Source: Pigoraptor chileana (lineage: Eukaryota > Opisthokonta > Filasterea). From it: DNA of 64,000 nt. A model generated the notes under the pieces. That model did not search any database and was not told the DNA's origin. It saw only the letters and a program-made list of their open reading frames with translations. The position numbers were made by a program, and so were the translations under genes. Shown piece after piece: positions 44,200 to 56,455 of this stretch. How positions within the stretch are numbered: the stretch's first letter is position 1; each line of letters opens with the position of its first letter. The DNA is taken from assembly GCA_943704495.1 (NCBI GenBank), contig CALSCR010002267.1, positions 18,153 through 82,152 on the forward strand, read 5' to 3'.

Positions 44200-45257
44200 G
44201 GCTTGATTTCACCAACCGGCGCAACCAATGGGCAGTGCGGTTCAGATGCTGTGTGCAAGGCGCATTTCTGCACCTTTTTCAGCGTGCTTCACGGGTGCTG
44301 TTAAATGTGAGCGGAAAGAGCGGAAAACAGCTTGCAATATTTCAGCTTCGTGTAAAGGGGGCCTTCAGCGATCACCTATATGCAAACTCATGTCGACCGG
44401 TCCGTCCGAACACTGCACTTCCGTGAACGAACGTTTGATCAACAAAGCGAGTTGTGCAAGTCACGTGAGTGGAATTTGTTTCTCTTTTGGGTCAAAAGTT
44501 ATAACGGACATGCCCCGGATGTCCGAGTACTCCGTCCTATCCAGAGTAACTCCGTGCTGACTCTCACAGGCTAAATTTAATTCAATCTCTACTATAAAAG
44601 GATTATTATCAAATTATGCCTTTATATGGTATATAGGCAAGGATAATCTCCCATAATAGATTAATAAGCACTGCAGTGCCCAAATCAAGGAAACTCGCAC
44701 CCACGTGATGGGAGGCTTGCAACTGGTTTGCCAATCAAAGTCGGAGACGGAAACGGGTGACGGCCGCCTGAAACTCGCACGCGACAGCTGTTGGCGGACA
44801 CTCCACAAAAGGTCGCTCTCTCGCTCTTTCTCTCTCTTTCTCTCTTTCTCTTGCTCGTACCATGCTGGCAAAAACTTGCACCATCAAGCAGCCATCTTTG
44901 CCACAACCCACACTGCTCTGCTGGCACGTTTTTTCTTTGTTGAGTGAAGTTCATTTCTGAAAAAGAGCTTATCTGAAAGCACGTGCCAGTATTGGATTAA
45001 CGCAATACTGAATTGGATTGGTGCTACTTTCACCTCGCCCGCGCGTTCTCTCTCGCACTCTCGCACTGCGGATAGCTGAATGCACCCTGGGTTCTTTGAG
45101 CTCACATCTTGAAGCGCGGGAAAGGTGTATTTGCCGAAGATTCTCGAAGGAATGGCCCATACTACCTCAGGTAAATCTAAGTGTTGGGGTCAACAAGACT
45201 AGAATATATACGGGAGCGTGAGTGGTCCCGTGACTGTCTCCCCTTGCGAGATGCACT
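44200..45257. promoter_or_regulatory. Divergent promoter region, DENN-TBC (-) / glycogenin (+)
   Basis: 1058 bp between outward-facing starts. CACGTG E-boxes lie at about 44462, 44702 and 44980, the first within TCACGTGA. A short pyrimidine (CTTT/CTCT) tract lies at 44818-44852. No coding exon seen. Confidence 0.45.
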
Positions 45258-47379
45258 ATGGAAGCTGACGTACACACTTTGCTCGCCCCAATTCCAGAAA
45301 CCAATCGACAGGCATATGTGACCCTTGTCACAAATGACAATTATGGATACGGCGCTCTCGTACTTGGCCACTCCATTCGTGAATCTGGCACCGTGAGGAA
45401 GCTGGCTGTGCTGGTTACCGAGCAGGTTACGCTGTTGATGCGGTGAGTCTGAGAGCCCCCTCAATTCTTTTGTTCCTAGCAACACACTGGGTGTTTTTAT
45501 TATTATGTCTCACTAATATTGTCGTCTGTATTTGTGTGCTGTTGTGTCTTTCCCATCATATCAACTTGCAGGAGGCGACTCTCGGATGTGTGGGATCACG
45601 TTGTCGTTGTTTCGGAGCTTAACAGCAACGACTCAGAGCGGCTGTCCATGTTGAGGCGGCCCGAATTGGGTGTTACGCTGACAAAGATTTATGCGTGGCG
45701 TCTGACTGATTACGACAAGTGCGTCTTTCTTGACGCCGATACGCTCGTCGTCCGCAATTCGGACGCGCTTTTTGATCTTCCTGAGCTATCGGCCGCGCCC
45801 GACCTCGGCTGGCCGGACTGTTTCAACTCGGGGGTGTTTGTGTTTGTGCCGTCGGAGGCCACGTTTGAGCGTCTGCTGCACATGGCTGCGACGGAAGGCT
45901 CGTTTGACGGTGCGTGTTGTTTTGTTGTTTTGGCACGCGCATTCGCGATGGCGTGCGGTTTTTGTGGTTCGTGTGGATTGTGTGTCCGTGATCCTTCCTT
46001 TGCGGCTGGTCCCTTTGATTTCACGAAAACACAACCCTCGGTGCCTGAGTCAGTTCTGCTGACACAACAATCGAGCTGCTCACAAATTTATGTGTGCTGC
46101 CTGTGTTTTGCTTTGTCTCCCAGGGGGCGACCAAGGCCTTTTGAACCAAGCATGGAGTGATTGGGCGACGGCAGACATCCGTCGGCACATGTCCTTCCTC
46201 TACAATATGAACCCCAACGCGTACTATTCGTATCTCCCCGCCTTTGCCCGATTTGGTCACGAGGCAAAGATTCTGCACTTTATTGGGCCGCAAAAGCCGT
46301 GGAATATGCACAGGAACGCCAATGGTCGCGTAATTCGCGTGCCAAATGTGTCGATTGACCACGCGCAGATGTGGTGGGAAGTCTATGATCGATATTTTGA
46401 GCGCTGGGTAAGTAACACCATCGCTGTTTGAAGCATCCGTGTTCTCCTTGTCTTCTTGTCCCCACTTCCTCTCTGTCTCTGTCTCTTTGTCTCTCTGTCT
46501 ATTTGTTCTATCACGCCCACTCTTCACTCTCTCTGTTAGCGCCAGTGACAGACAGTCAAACGCTCTTCCCCGTGAGCCGAGTGCCAACCGAGTGCCAACC
46601 GAGCGCATGCAAGCGACGACGCGTCTCACTCTTATAATTCGTCTTGTTTTTTTCCCTGCTGGTTTTGTCATGCGCAGTCGGAAAACATTGCCGCTCTCTC
46701 TGATATTGCCGGGAGTGCCAGTCAAATGGATCCCGTGCGATTGTCAGCACAACTGCGTGCACTCACAACGGGCGATATCCCGCAAGCGGAGGCGCCTTCG
46801 CGTGAGGTAAAACACTCCCCCGCGCAGAGCCATAGCATTCCTTGGGGTTCGCCTTTCGACATTGCAAATCTGCCGCCGAGGCCGCCGGCACTGCAGAGGT
46901 CGGACGATCGATCTATCCCTCCGCCAAGGTCACATGCACACGCACACCATCACGGGACTCGATCACACGAACCCGAACCCGAACCCGAACATAGGAAGCT
47001 CGAATCGATATTCTCGCCGTCACCCTCGGAGGTGGTACCCAGCGAAATTCCGCTGAATGCGTCCGGACAGCCGATTTCTGGATTTGCACTTGTGGAACAC
47101 CGGCTTAATCAGATGATGCAAAAGGGCGACGAGGAAGCCGCCGCAACAGAAGTCGCCCGCCGCGCCAAGGACAGGGTGAGGAAGATCGAGTCGTCGATTA
47201 GCGGATTGCTTAAGAAGGTCGGCGACCTGAAACGGAACGTTGCCATCGCACCAAACCCGGATGTTGTGGAGGACGTAATTGGCGACATGGAGAATCACGT
47301 GCGCGCCCTCAACGAGAAGCTCGTCTCGCTCACTGCTGGAGTCCAAGGGAGCTCGGCGTCGTCCGGATCGCGTGCTTGA
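45258..47379 (+). CDS. GYG1: Glycogenin
   Basis: Exons 45258-45442, 45572-45909, 46124-46407 and 46678-47379 give 502 residues in phase. The GT8 domain spans ~18-265: [34 protein letters not shown], the DxD metal site in [27 protein letters not shown], and [11 protein letters not shown]. The motif YYSYLPAF carries the tyrosine that glycogenin glucosylates on itself, and [10 protein letters not shown] follows. The C-terminus is longer than the animal core, with Pro/His-rich stretches, EPEPEPE and a helical tail. It primes glycogen synthesis from UDP-glucose in the cytosol. It converges with the hexose-phosphate epimerase gene, another glucose-phosphate enzyme. Confidence 0.95.
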
Positions 47380-47984
47380 TTTGAGTTGTATTCGAATGGA
47401 CGGGTTGTGACTTTGTTTTTGCTGCTGTTAGGGTGACATTGGTTGTGAGGTGGCGAATTGGGGTGCGTGTTGTACTGCAGATGTATAGAACACGGCGGAC
47501 GCCATCGTTGTTGGTTCTCGAGGAATTTGTCCTCGCTCACTCTCACTCTTACTATCTCTCTCTCTCTCTCACTCTCTCTCGCTGTTTGAGTGCCTATGGC
47601 GTTTTGAAAGGTCTCGCTCTGTTTCTCTCTCGCTTTCGTGGATGCATGGGTATATCGCAAAGTGACTGGGCTTGAGTCCTCTCATAATTTTTCCGTGGTG
47701 AAGCATATATATCTCTTTCTCTTATCTCCTGTTCGACACTATGGCCTGACGTGGAACGTAGAGTATTCAATCAAACTCGGCTGTTCCGACCGCCTCTTCT
47801 TCTTGCGGCTCTTTTTAAGATAGATAAGTCCGGTAGATCATCCGTTTTGGTGCGTCGATGGATATAGTGCTGAGTGGAAATAATCTCATACAGCGCCGAC
47901 GGCAGGGTCGCAAAATTATTCGCACGCATGACAAGTCGCTTAGTGCGACACATCCGCACGCACACACACAACAACAGCGCGAGC
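47380..47984. other. Convergent intergenic spacer
   Basis: 605 bp between the stops of glycogenin and the epimerase-like gene. It has a CTCT-rich tract near 47535-47585. No gene seen. Confidence 0.5.
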
Positions 47985-49461
47985 CTACAACTGCGACCTG
48001 AGCGATTGGCTGCCAGTCCACTTCCCTCCAGGCGCAAGCAGGATACGGCGCACGACTGTTCCGACTTCGACACACACAAAGTCGTGGAACTGCGGCACAC
48101 GGCGTCGAGAGAGTGCAAGATGAATACATGCAACGTGTGAATGGTTGTGAAAAAAGGGATGATTTGTATGCTGAACTCCATCACGCACACATCCAGCGTG
48201 ATGTATGCATATCCGCATCCAACCACACAGCGAGTCCTTCACCGTCAACACAGTATCCACACTCACCTCGTCGTCGTCCATATCAGCAAGCTTTTTGGCC
48301 CCTTCGACCCACGGGTTCCACACGACCGTATCCTCAAACCCATCCTTGACTATGGCGACCCCTGCAGTGCTGTCCGCGGCATATGCGAGCAAATGCTGCG
48401 ATGCGGTGGCCTGGTACACTCGATCGACCGGCCCCGAGATGCAAACCCACTCGTTTGTTTCACTTTTCTCGCCACCTTCAATCTGTCCAATGCGATCGAG
48501 TGGATGAGACACTCGACAGCAAATACCCTGCCATTCCGAGTCCACACAACCAGCACATTCGTGCACGTTACCTTGTCCAGATAGTCGCTGCCAGTCAGTC
48601 CGCCGATGCGCGCCTTGGCAACTTGCGACGGCGTCTTGAAGTACGTATGCAGAAGCGTGGTGAAGTCAAACGGCTCCACCCCCGTATTTTCAACGGTGAC
48701 TCGGGACAACAGCGTCCCCGTGCGCAACGTCAGCTCATATGTGATCAAGAAAGACCGATTCCACTGTTTTCGGGTCGTGTCGCTGTCCTTCAAAGTAAAT
48801 GATGCCGATGCACTCTCATCGGTGACCGACTGGCCACTAAACTCCCACTGCGTAATGCGTGCAAACCCGTGCTGCGGTCCGAGATCCCAAGGCCCAAAGT
48901 TGGCTGCGGAAGACGAAATTACCGGCAGAATGATTATCGCAAGTTGACGAGTAAACACAACGGCCTAACAGAGACGTAAGATTCATGTCAGTGTCTTAGG
49001 CGCTGTGCCCTTGGACTCCACAGCGGCCAAACTGAGAGAGAGAAGAGAATATCACGACTCTTCGGCAACTCATCCCATCTTTTAGAGAGTTACAAACTCA
49101 TGGTTAACTGCCACTCACGAAAGACAAACGGCACGCCGCCGCGGATCGCCTTCTTGTTATCGAGCACTGCCTTTTTACTGCGTACACACATTGACATGCA
49201 GGCACAAAATGCACGCAATCACTTCCATCAGTGATCAAAAATGCACATAACTTGCATGGTCCACAAATCAAGTGAGACAAACAAGTGCATCGTTTCCGAC
49301 CTCACAAAAATCCTTTCGATTCCCCCAGCCTTCCACGACGTTATGGTTGCGCCAAAGAGGTTGACGTCGACGCTGTTGTTATCATCAAGGGAAAGTACCA
49401 CATAGGAAAGCTGGGCGTCCCCGTCTCCACGCCTCTCCTGAAGATGCACACTTGGAGCCAT
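47985..49461 (-). CDS. Glucose-6-phosphate 1-epimerase-like (aldose-1-epimerase fold)
   Basis: Exons 49301-49461, 49119-49177, 48572-48903, 48267-48482 and 47985-48089 give 290 residues in phase. The mutarotase order is clear: VDVNLFGATITSWKAGG, then SKKAVLDNKKAIRGGVPFVFP, then FGPWDLGPQHGFAR with the catalytic His. LLHTYFKT, DTVVWNPW and FVCVEVG, with the catalytic Glu, follow. These features match the D-hexose-6-phosphate mutarotase subfamily (YeaD/YMR099c) rather than galactose mutarotase. It would interconvert the anomers of glucose-6-phosphate in the cytosol. The first donor (GAG|gtcgga) is a weak site, but only it keeps the conserved FVSKKA junction. Confidence 0.93.
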
Positions 49462-49745
49462 TTAACAAAACTGAAGACTGAACTACGAGAGATAGTGGCG
49501 AACTCGAACTATGAGAGATAGAGAAATAGAACACAGTTGCCTGATATGCTTTATCTTCCAACAACTGACGCCAGATGGAACGCAGCACCGAGTCTGACCG
49601 CCGGCGGCTCTGGCGGACTCTGACGTCATCACACAAAATGTCGAGATCACGGCAAAGTAGAAAGAGACGGGCATTTCGCGTTCATGCAGCAGCTGTATAT
49701 AGCTGTATTTTCTCATGCTTGCTATTGGTGGCAGATTGTCATCGC
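49462..49745. promoter_or_regulatory. Short divergent promoter with CRE, epimerase (-) / RRG7-like (+)
   Basis: 284 bp between the two starts. It carries a perfect TGACGTCA palindrome at 49621-49628 and a tatata run near 49695. In-frame ATGs at 49575 and 49638 upstream of the chosen RRG7-like start flank the CRE, so I preferred 49746. Confidence 0.5.
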
Positions 49746-50755
49746 ATGATAATGCTGCATCACACTGTTTGTGCGAGGGCGTCGCGCACTCCCTGCGCCG
49801 TTGCGCATTTTTCGAAAAAATCCAATGTGTCTACTGCGGTAACAAATGCAGAAAAGGGACGGAAGTTTGAAGACTTTAGTATGGCCGTGCTCTCTACGTG
49901 GGGCATGGTAATATCACACACGGGCGGTTCTCATGATCAGGTGTGCGTGTGTGTGTGTGGGTGTCAATGACTGGCTCGCAGTCGCCTTCATAACTTGGGA
50001 GAATCGCACACGATGTACAACATGTTCCAAATAATAGCCTTCAGATTGAAGCAATAATCGTATGCATATAATATTGTGCATCATGTCGCACGCTTTTTAT
50101 TGAATTGCGGGCACGCTGTTCATCTTAGGGCGTTGACTTTTTTGGCACTTGGGACATTCCCAACGTTGCGGCCAAGGCAGTTCCGGTCGTCGGCCAATGC
50201 AAGGATTACAGCGGTTCTGTGCCCGTCGCCTCACTGCGCGAGTTTGAGAGTAGGTTGACAACGATGGAATGGACTGCGTGTGGCGCGCGTGTGTGGTATT
50301 GTGGACGAGGCCGCGTATTGTCGTACGTCGCCTTCATGTTACATGTGCCGACATCACCGAGTGCGTGTATACCTAACTGCCGCATTGCTGCCGAATGCTG
50401 CCTCAATATTTGCGGATGCCTTCCATCATGGATCGCGTTATTTGCACCCAATTTTGCAAACGCAGGCGTCCTCCTGCGCCAGCAGCAGCACTCGCTTGGT
50501 GTCTTCATGTCCACTCGCAAATTATCGACTCCATCGCTAGTGTTTCTTCATTCGTCCACCGCATCAATCATATCCCTGGTGTTCGATGTGAACGCACAGC
50601 TCGTCACAAGCTTGTGCATGAATCCACGGGCTCGCCTTACCATTCCCGGCGTCAGCTTCGGCTTCCAGATTAGGGCCATTGGAGTTGGACCACCAAGACG
50701 GCATCCAGTTGTTCTTGTGAGAAATACTTTGGCACACGTACATACTCCACCGTGA
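49746..50755 (+). CDS. RRG7: RRG7-like mitochondrial protein, restriction-endonuclease fold
   Basis: Exons 49746-49940, 50129-50249 and 50466-50755 give 201 residues in phase. The N-terminus is basic and acid-free (MIMLHHTVCARASRTPC), fitting a mitochondrial presequence. The core has the DUF2034/RRG7 pattern on a PD-(D/E)XK fold: GRKFEDF (Glu), a GM..SHTGGSHD turn, GVDFFGTW (Asp), then VVGQCKDY with the QxK pair, and SLREFES. The last exon (PSLVFLHSS, MNPRARL) fits the family's C-terminal strands. In yeast RRG7 is required for respiratory growth; its molecular activity is not settled. The intron between 50249 and 50466 is the least certain part. Confidence 0.65.
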
Positions 50756-51680
50756 CCCATTTCTGTGCGATGTCATCTTTTCAACTGTGTGGCGTCAGGA
50801 CCACGACACAAAACGGCCGGGCGACGACATGGCTTAGATCCCCTACTCGACTGACGCACACCACCGTCTCAAAATCATACGATATCCAACTCAAATTATC
50901 ACACACATTGAGAGGGCTCAAAAAATTCAGCCGTTATTTGCGCGATATTTTCATTGTTGAAGCGGAGGTCTCGGTCAATTGAGTGAATGATTGCCCTTAT
51001 ACCTGTGCTATTGCAATCATTTTGAGATCTCGCTCGGGGAAGGGGATTCAAACATGCAACACAAACGCGCGCCAATTTCCCTCTCGTCGAACCCCCGAGA
51101 TAAAAAATAAAGCCCCTTTTCATACATTTCCTATACATAAGTCGGTTTCCAGAATAAATGTCAGGATACGCCGGCTTGCAATGATTGTATTGAGATCGTG
51201 CATCAATTTGGCGCCTAATTTGTCCGCAATTTCAAATTGAATTTGTCGGGTGGCCCTGTCCTTTGTATGTGACCACAAAACAAGACACTGACAAAATAGT
51301 GGCAGGCCGAGACAACTAATAAAAGGTTTCTTAGTGTACGTACATCCACACACTCTTTGCGCGCGAATAAGAAAGTCACATATTGCGTTCAAGCATCTTG
51401 AAGAGTCGTGCAGATCATCTTCTTGGGTTGATGAGGGCACTTGAGATTGGTGGTCGTGCGAAATCATTGGGCACTTGTTTTGGTGATCTTTCTCGGAGGA
51501 GTGGTATTTCTTTGTGTTGGTGGCATCAACCCACACCGTTGCAATCTACGGGGTGAAGCCATCCACTTCCATGAAATGCTGCACTGAAGACCCACGCGAA
51601 TATAGTTCTGAGGAGGAATATCTGGGCGTACGTGATTGAGCGCGTGGCCCATGTGAATCGGTTACGCTTGATTTGCAATA
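50756..51680. other. Intergenic, promoter and 5' UTR of the TUTase gene
   Basis: 925 bp. TTTCAAATTGAAT at 51230-51242 belongs to the recurrent TTCAAATT group. I checked a T-arm-like gattcaaac near 51043 for a tRNA and found no supporting stems. No gene seen. Confidence 0.5.
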
Positions 51681-54600
51681 ATGGCGGCAATGCATCCTGC
51701 GCACTACGGCTGGCAGGGCCAACCCTTTGGGGCGCCCGTCGTGGATCCAGCGCTGCGTTCAGGGAGAATGCCCGCACAGCCTCCCATGGGACCACCGCAT
51801 CCGTCGCAGATGCCTTGGAATCAGCAGCAGCAGCAACTGCAGCAACAACACCAACAACAGCACCAACAACAACAACAGAACCGGCCGCCGTTGCACTCGC
51901 ACGCCATGTTCGCACAACCAACTCCTCCCCATGTGTTGAATATGGGAGTCAGACGAGCGGCTGCGCCTGTTAAGGAGCCCCTGACTGGCCACTCTGTGTA
52001 TGATGGATATGCGAAGCATCCCATTACTGGTGACGAATCGACGTCGTCTCAAGCTCTATTACAACAGCAGCAACAACAACCAAATGCTGGCAACATTGAG
52101 CATCCGTATGCGCACATGTTTGGACCGCCCCCTATGGGCGATCCTGGCACTGATGGAAGCGTTGGTGGCCTGCCCTGGAGTGGTGGTCTCATGTTTGCCC
52201 CATCTTCGCGGGACATTGAACAGATGATGTACGCGGGATATGGAATGATGCCGAGGGGAGGACCCGGTCACGTGGACTACAGCGCCGGTGAGGCTGTGGA
52301 CGGCCGGCTTCTCCCTCACCACGTGAGTGGCACTGGCAAGGAGGGCATGGACGGCGGCGCACCCGTGCCACCGCACGTAACTCAGGGAAGCCAGCAGTCG
52401 TCTGCGTTGGCGTCATCTTCAGCGACAGCCCCTGTCAGCGCTGGCATTGTGCAGCCGCTGCCCTCACGGTTTGGCGGATCCGCGTGGACCAACGAGGGTG
52501 TGCAGAACGTGTTTTACACTGGATCTCCTCATCTTCCAACCGACGATCGGCTAAACGAGTCGCTGGATTTGCGACAGGTGGAGGACCACATTGGGCGTCT
52601 GCTCGGGTTTCGGGACAAAGGCACACCGACGCCGCCACCTGGACAACTTGGAGATAGCCTGCCACGTGGCGCGCCGGGATTTTCTCCTCTGTTGCGGTCG
52701 CCCGCGCATCGGACAAAGGAGTTGTCCGAAGGTGGCGTGCAACAACAACAACTGCAACAACAACAGCAACAACAACAGCAACAACAACAGCAACAACAAC
52801 AGCAACAGCCAACACAGCAAGTACAGCAGCAATTGTATCAGCTCCAACAATTGCAACAACTTCACCTACAGCAGCAGCAACAACCTGGACCGCACGGTGT
52901 ATCATTTTATGGCAACGCGGACGGCACTATGTGGGGCGATGCAGAGGCACGTCGCTTTGTCGGCATGGGTGGCCATGGTGTTGTACCCAAGACGCAACAA
53001 CAGCAACAACAACAACAGCACCTGATGATGCTCATGCACGCTGGGCACGTGGTCCATTCGCACCCACAGGGCGCCCGTGTTGGGCCAATGCCCACCGGAA
53101 TTTCGAATGGAATCGGCATTGGACTGCAATCGCACTCACCAGACGTAACATCTTCTGCTGGTGGTCCTCCTCGCCAACAACAGCAGCAACAACAACAACA
53201 GCAGCAGCAGCAGCAACGATCTCTGCCTGGCAGTTTTCCTGTCGTTGTCGGTCCGCCACGTGCGGATCCAATGTGGGGCGGTCAGGCATCGCAGGCGCAG
53301 TCGCCGTACTCGATTGATATCCGTGGCAGTGGTCAAGGTCCCCAGGGAGTTAATGGGGTGATGCAGCAGCGTGATGGAAATTCCAATCCGATGTATGGAC
53401 AGCGTGGAGGCGGTCCTTTTGCCATCCCGGGCCAATCTTCGTCAGTGGCGTCCTCTTCGAGCGTTACTTGGGATACGCCGGCATCGATTATCGATCGTAA
53501 CGAGAGGGGCAACGTGGGCGGAGGCGGTGGATTGGGCCGGGGTGGATACGGCATGGGCGATGCCCCGCCTCAGCCGCACGCAAATGGACGAGACGGGCCC
53601 GCCATGCTCCATCAGCGCGACAATGTGGCGTCGCTCTTGGAGGGAATGTCTCTGAGCGACCGCTTTGAGGTGGGTTAGAAGCGATTCGTGGAATCAGTCT
53701 TTAAATTCTATCTTGGAGAGGGCTGGGTGTGCTTACAAAACAGTTTGTCTCATGCATTGTGATCGTGCTCTGTTTGCATTTGTGCTGTGTGTGTGTGTGT
53801 GTGTGGTGTATGTGGCATTGTTTTTTGTGTGCAGCGTTTCGATGACTTCTCGTCTCGTCCGGTGACAAAGCGGACGCCTACTGGAAGTCACATTGAGCTT
53901 GTAACCAGGCAAATGGAGGTATGCAACGAGTGTGGTATGGTTCGCATTGGGTTGAATCAAAGTGGATTATGCACAATATACCATGTGTCGGCACAATCTC
54001 ACTCTCACGCAACATCAAGGCAGTCATTAAAACACGCTGGATCATTTGTCCCACTGTGTTTGTATTGCTATTACTGCTTGGTCTATTCTCGTTGGGTACC
54101 TTCTTACTTGTGAATACCAATCAAGACACCGTTTTTGCTCACGCTGCATGTTTTCATTTTGCTTTCTGTTTTTTGTCTCTCAAACCTCAGTCTCTATTAA
54201 CCGAGATATCGCCGAGCACCGGGGACCGATCGCGCCGTGAAGCTCTGTTTGCGCGGCTGCAAACTCTTGTGTCACGGCACTGGCCAAGTGGGTGTTTATC
54301 TGCACTCGCACGGATTTCTTGCAATTCGACTGTCTGTGGATGTGTGTCTGTGTCTGTGGCTGTGTCTTTGTCTGTGCCTGTATGCGCTTGGATGGAGTTA
54401 TGTGTCCATCATGCACAGCCAGTGTCAGCGATGACGCCTGTTTCGAACTTGCTTTTGCGTTTTGGTTTTGGTTTTGGATGATTGCATTTTGTTGATATAA
54501 TTCGCGTGTGTGTGTGTGTGCTGTGTGCTACTGTGTCGAACTGTTTGCATTCCCACAGACGCGTCTTTGCACGTGTACGGCTCGTCTGCAAACAATTTCG

Positions 54601-56455
54601 GGCTGAAGGCGTGTGACATGGATGTGTGTCTAATGAACGACGCCGACGAAAAGGCGCAGGCGACCATGGTGAAGAAGCTCGCCCGGATGCTCAGGAAGGG
54701 TGGGTAGCGGCAGTGTCTCCATTGCATTTCACATGTTGCGCAGTGTGCTGCATCCGGCTGTTGTTGTTCGGTGTGGGTCTCTGTGTGGGGGGTTTCTGAC
54801 ACTCGCTCTCTGTTGCTTGGCGACCGCACAGACCGCATGTCCGATGTGCTGCCCCTCCCCAAAGCACGAGTGCCCATCGTCAAGTTTCGGGATCCATCCA
54901 GGTTGGTTTGCTGGCTGATGCTGTTGATTTTCCGTTGATGCTCATTTTTAATTCGTCTACATCTGTCTGTTGGCAAAGAGCAAAGGATCCATTCTGGAAT
55001 CCTTCCTCTCTTCTGGCATTTGCTGACGCACATTCCACTGTGTATTCAATCCGTGGCACGCATCCGTGACAAACGCAGTGGCATATGCTGCGATATCTGC
55101 ATAAACAACCGTCTGGCACTGCACAACACGCGGCTGCTGCAAACATACTCGACCATCGATGCGCGTGTTGTGTCACTCGCACGCGTCGTCAAGTATTGGG
55201 CCAAACGGAGGCAAATCAACGAGCCCTACATGGGCACTCTCAGCAGGTGTGTTCCTGTTCAAGAACCTCCGTGGTGGTGGATGTGTGTGTGTATGGGAGT
55301 GTGATGTGTGTGTCGCTCTCACTGTCTGATAGCTTACTGAGCATATGCGGCCTTTGCGCGTGCATGTATAGTTGTGCAGTTCATTTGGTATGTGTTAAGT
55401 GAGAGATTCGGCAGTGATTCCCGCGCCCCAATTTCTGACATTGAGCTTCTCTTCATTTTGACTCTGACACCTCCTGTCACACACACACATACTCACACAC
55501 TCCTCTTTCATTCCACACACGCACAGCTATGCGTTTGTGCTGCTGGTCATTTACTATCTGCAGACACGCCCTGTCCCCGTGCTGCCGTGCCTGCAATCAC
55601 TCACTCCCCCGGGCCAATCATCAATTCCGGAGGTTGATGTCGATGGCCACGACTGCTACTTTTTCGACTCAATCCCTGCCCTGCGCCAGTATGGTTTCGG
55701 CGATGCTGTCAATGGAAATACTGAGACGCTGGGTGACCTTCTCGCCGGCTTTTTCAAGTATTTTGCACACGATTTTGACTATCATGACAGCGTTGTGTGT
55801 GTCAAGACGGGTCGTCTCGCATCCAAAGCGGATAAGGAGTGGTCGTTGAAGGTTTGTTGTTGCTGGTGCTGTTTATTTCGTTCGCGTTTGTGTGCATGCG
55901 TGTGCTGTGTATGTACTGTGCGTAAAAGGGGTCGTGTGCATTTTTGCGTATTCGTGTGGACGCTCACTCGCCCCGCTTTGCGTACCCACAACCGGCGCCG
56001 TGCCTCTCCATCACACAGAATAACAGCCGCACCGACCGCTACTGGATCTGCATAGAGGATCCCTTTGAACTCACACACAATCTCGGTCGTGTCGTGGATA
56101 AAAACACGTGAGTGGCCGCGATTTTCATGTTGTTGCTGTTATTATTGTTGCAAAAGCTTTCCTGGTGCGAATGGGTGCTCTGCGTGACTGTTGTCCCTAT
56201 TTTCGCACGCGAACACTCAAACACACGAGTCTTGTCCTCCTTATCTTTGTATTGTCCCACCACTGACACACACGCACACGCGCGCCAACACAAATGCAAT
56301 GACACATGCGCACACCCGAACTGACACGCGAACGCTGTTTTTCTTGTGGCAGACTTTTTGAGATTCGTGGGGAGTTCATGCGTGGGTATCGCCTTCTCTG
56401 CGACGGCGGCGATTTGCACGCGGTGTGCGAGCCCTACAAGCACTCGCGCACGTGA
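51681..56455 (+). CDS. Cid1-type terminal uridylyl/nucleotidyltransferase with polyQ N-terminus
   Basis: Exons 51681-53669, 53835-53918, 54191-54287, 54559-54699, 54832-54901, 55079-55246, 55527-55851, 56019-56107 and 56353-56455 give 1021 residues in phase. The first exon (663 residues) is low-complexity Gln/Pro/Gly/His with several polyQ runs. The C-terminal ~355 residues are a pol-beta-type transferase: HVYGSSANNFGL, the metal pair in CDMDVCL, and the third Asp in SGICCDICINN. It then has VVKYWAKRR, GTLSSYAFVLLVIYYLQ and the PAP-associated segment (LGDLLAGFFKYF, DPFELTHNLGR). It would add U or A to RNA 3' ends in the cytoplasm. A gtgagc overlaps the stop, so one further exon cannot be excluded. 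Confidence 0.92.
51820..53216 (+). repeat. CAG/CAA polyglutamine tracts in the TUTase first exon
   Basis: Mixed CAG/CAA runs encode Gln tracts at about 51823-51882, 52063-52080, 52740-52880, 52994-53019 and 53176-53216. Because CAA interrupts CAG, the DNA is not a pure trinucleotide repeat. Confidence 0.95.

Noticed and set aside
51000-51075. tRNA-like T-arm sequence (gattcaaac)
   Set aside because: No flanking complementary stem, D arm or anticodon arm could be drawn on either strand.
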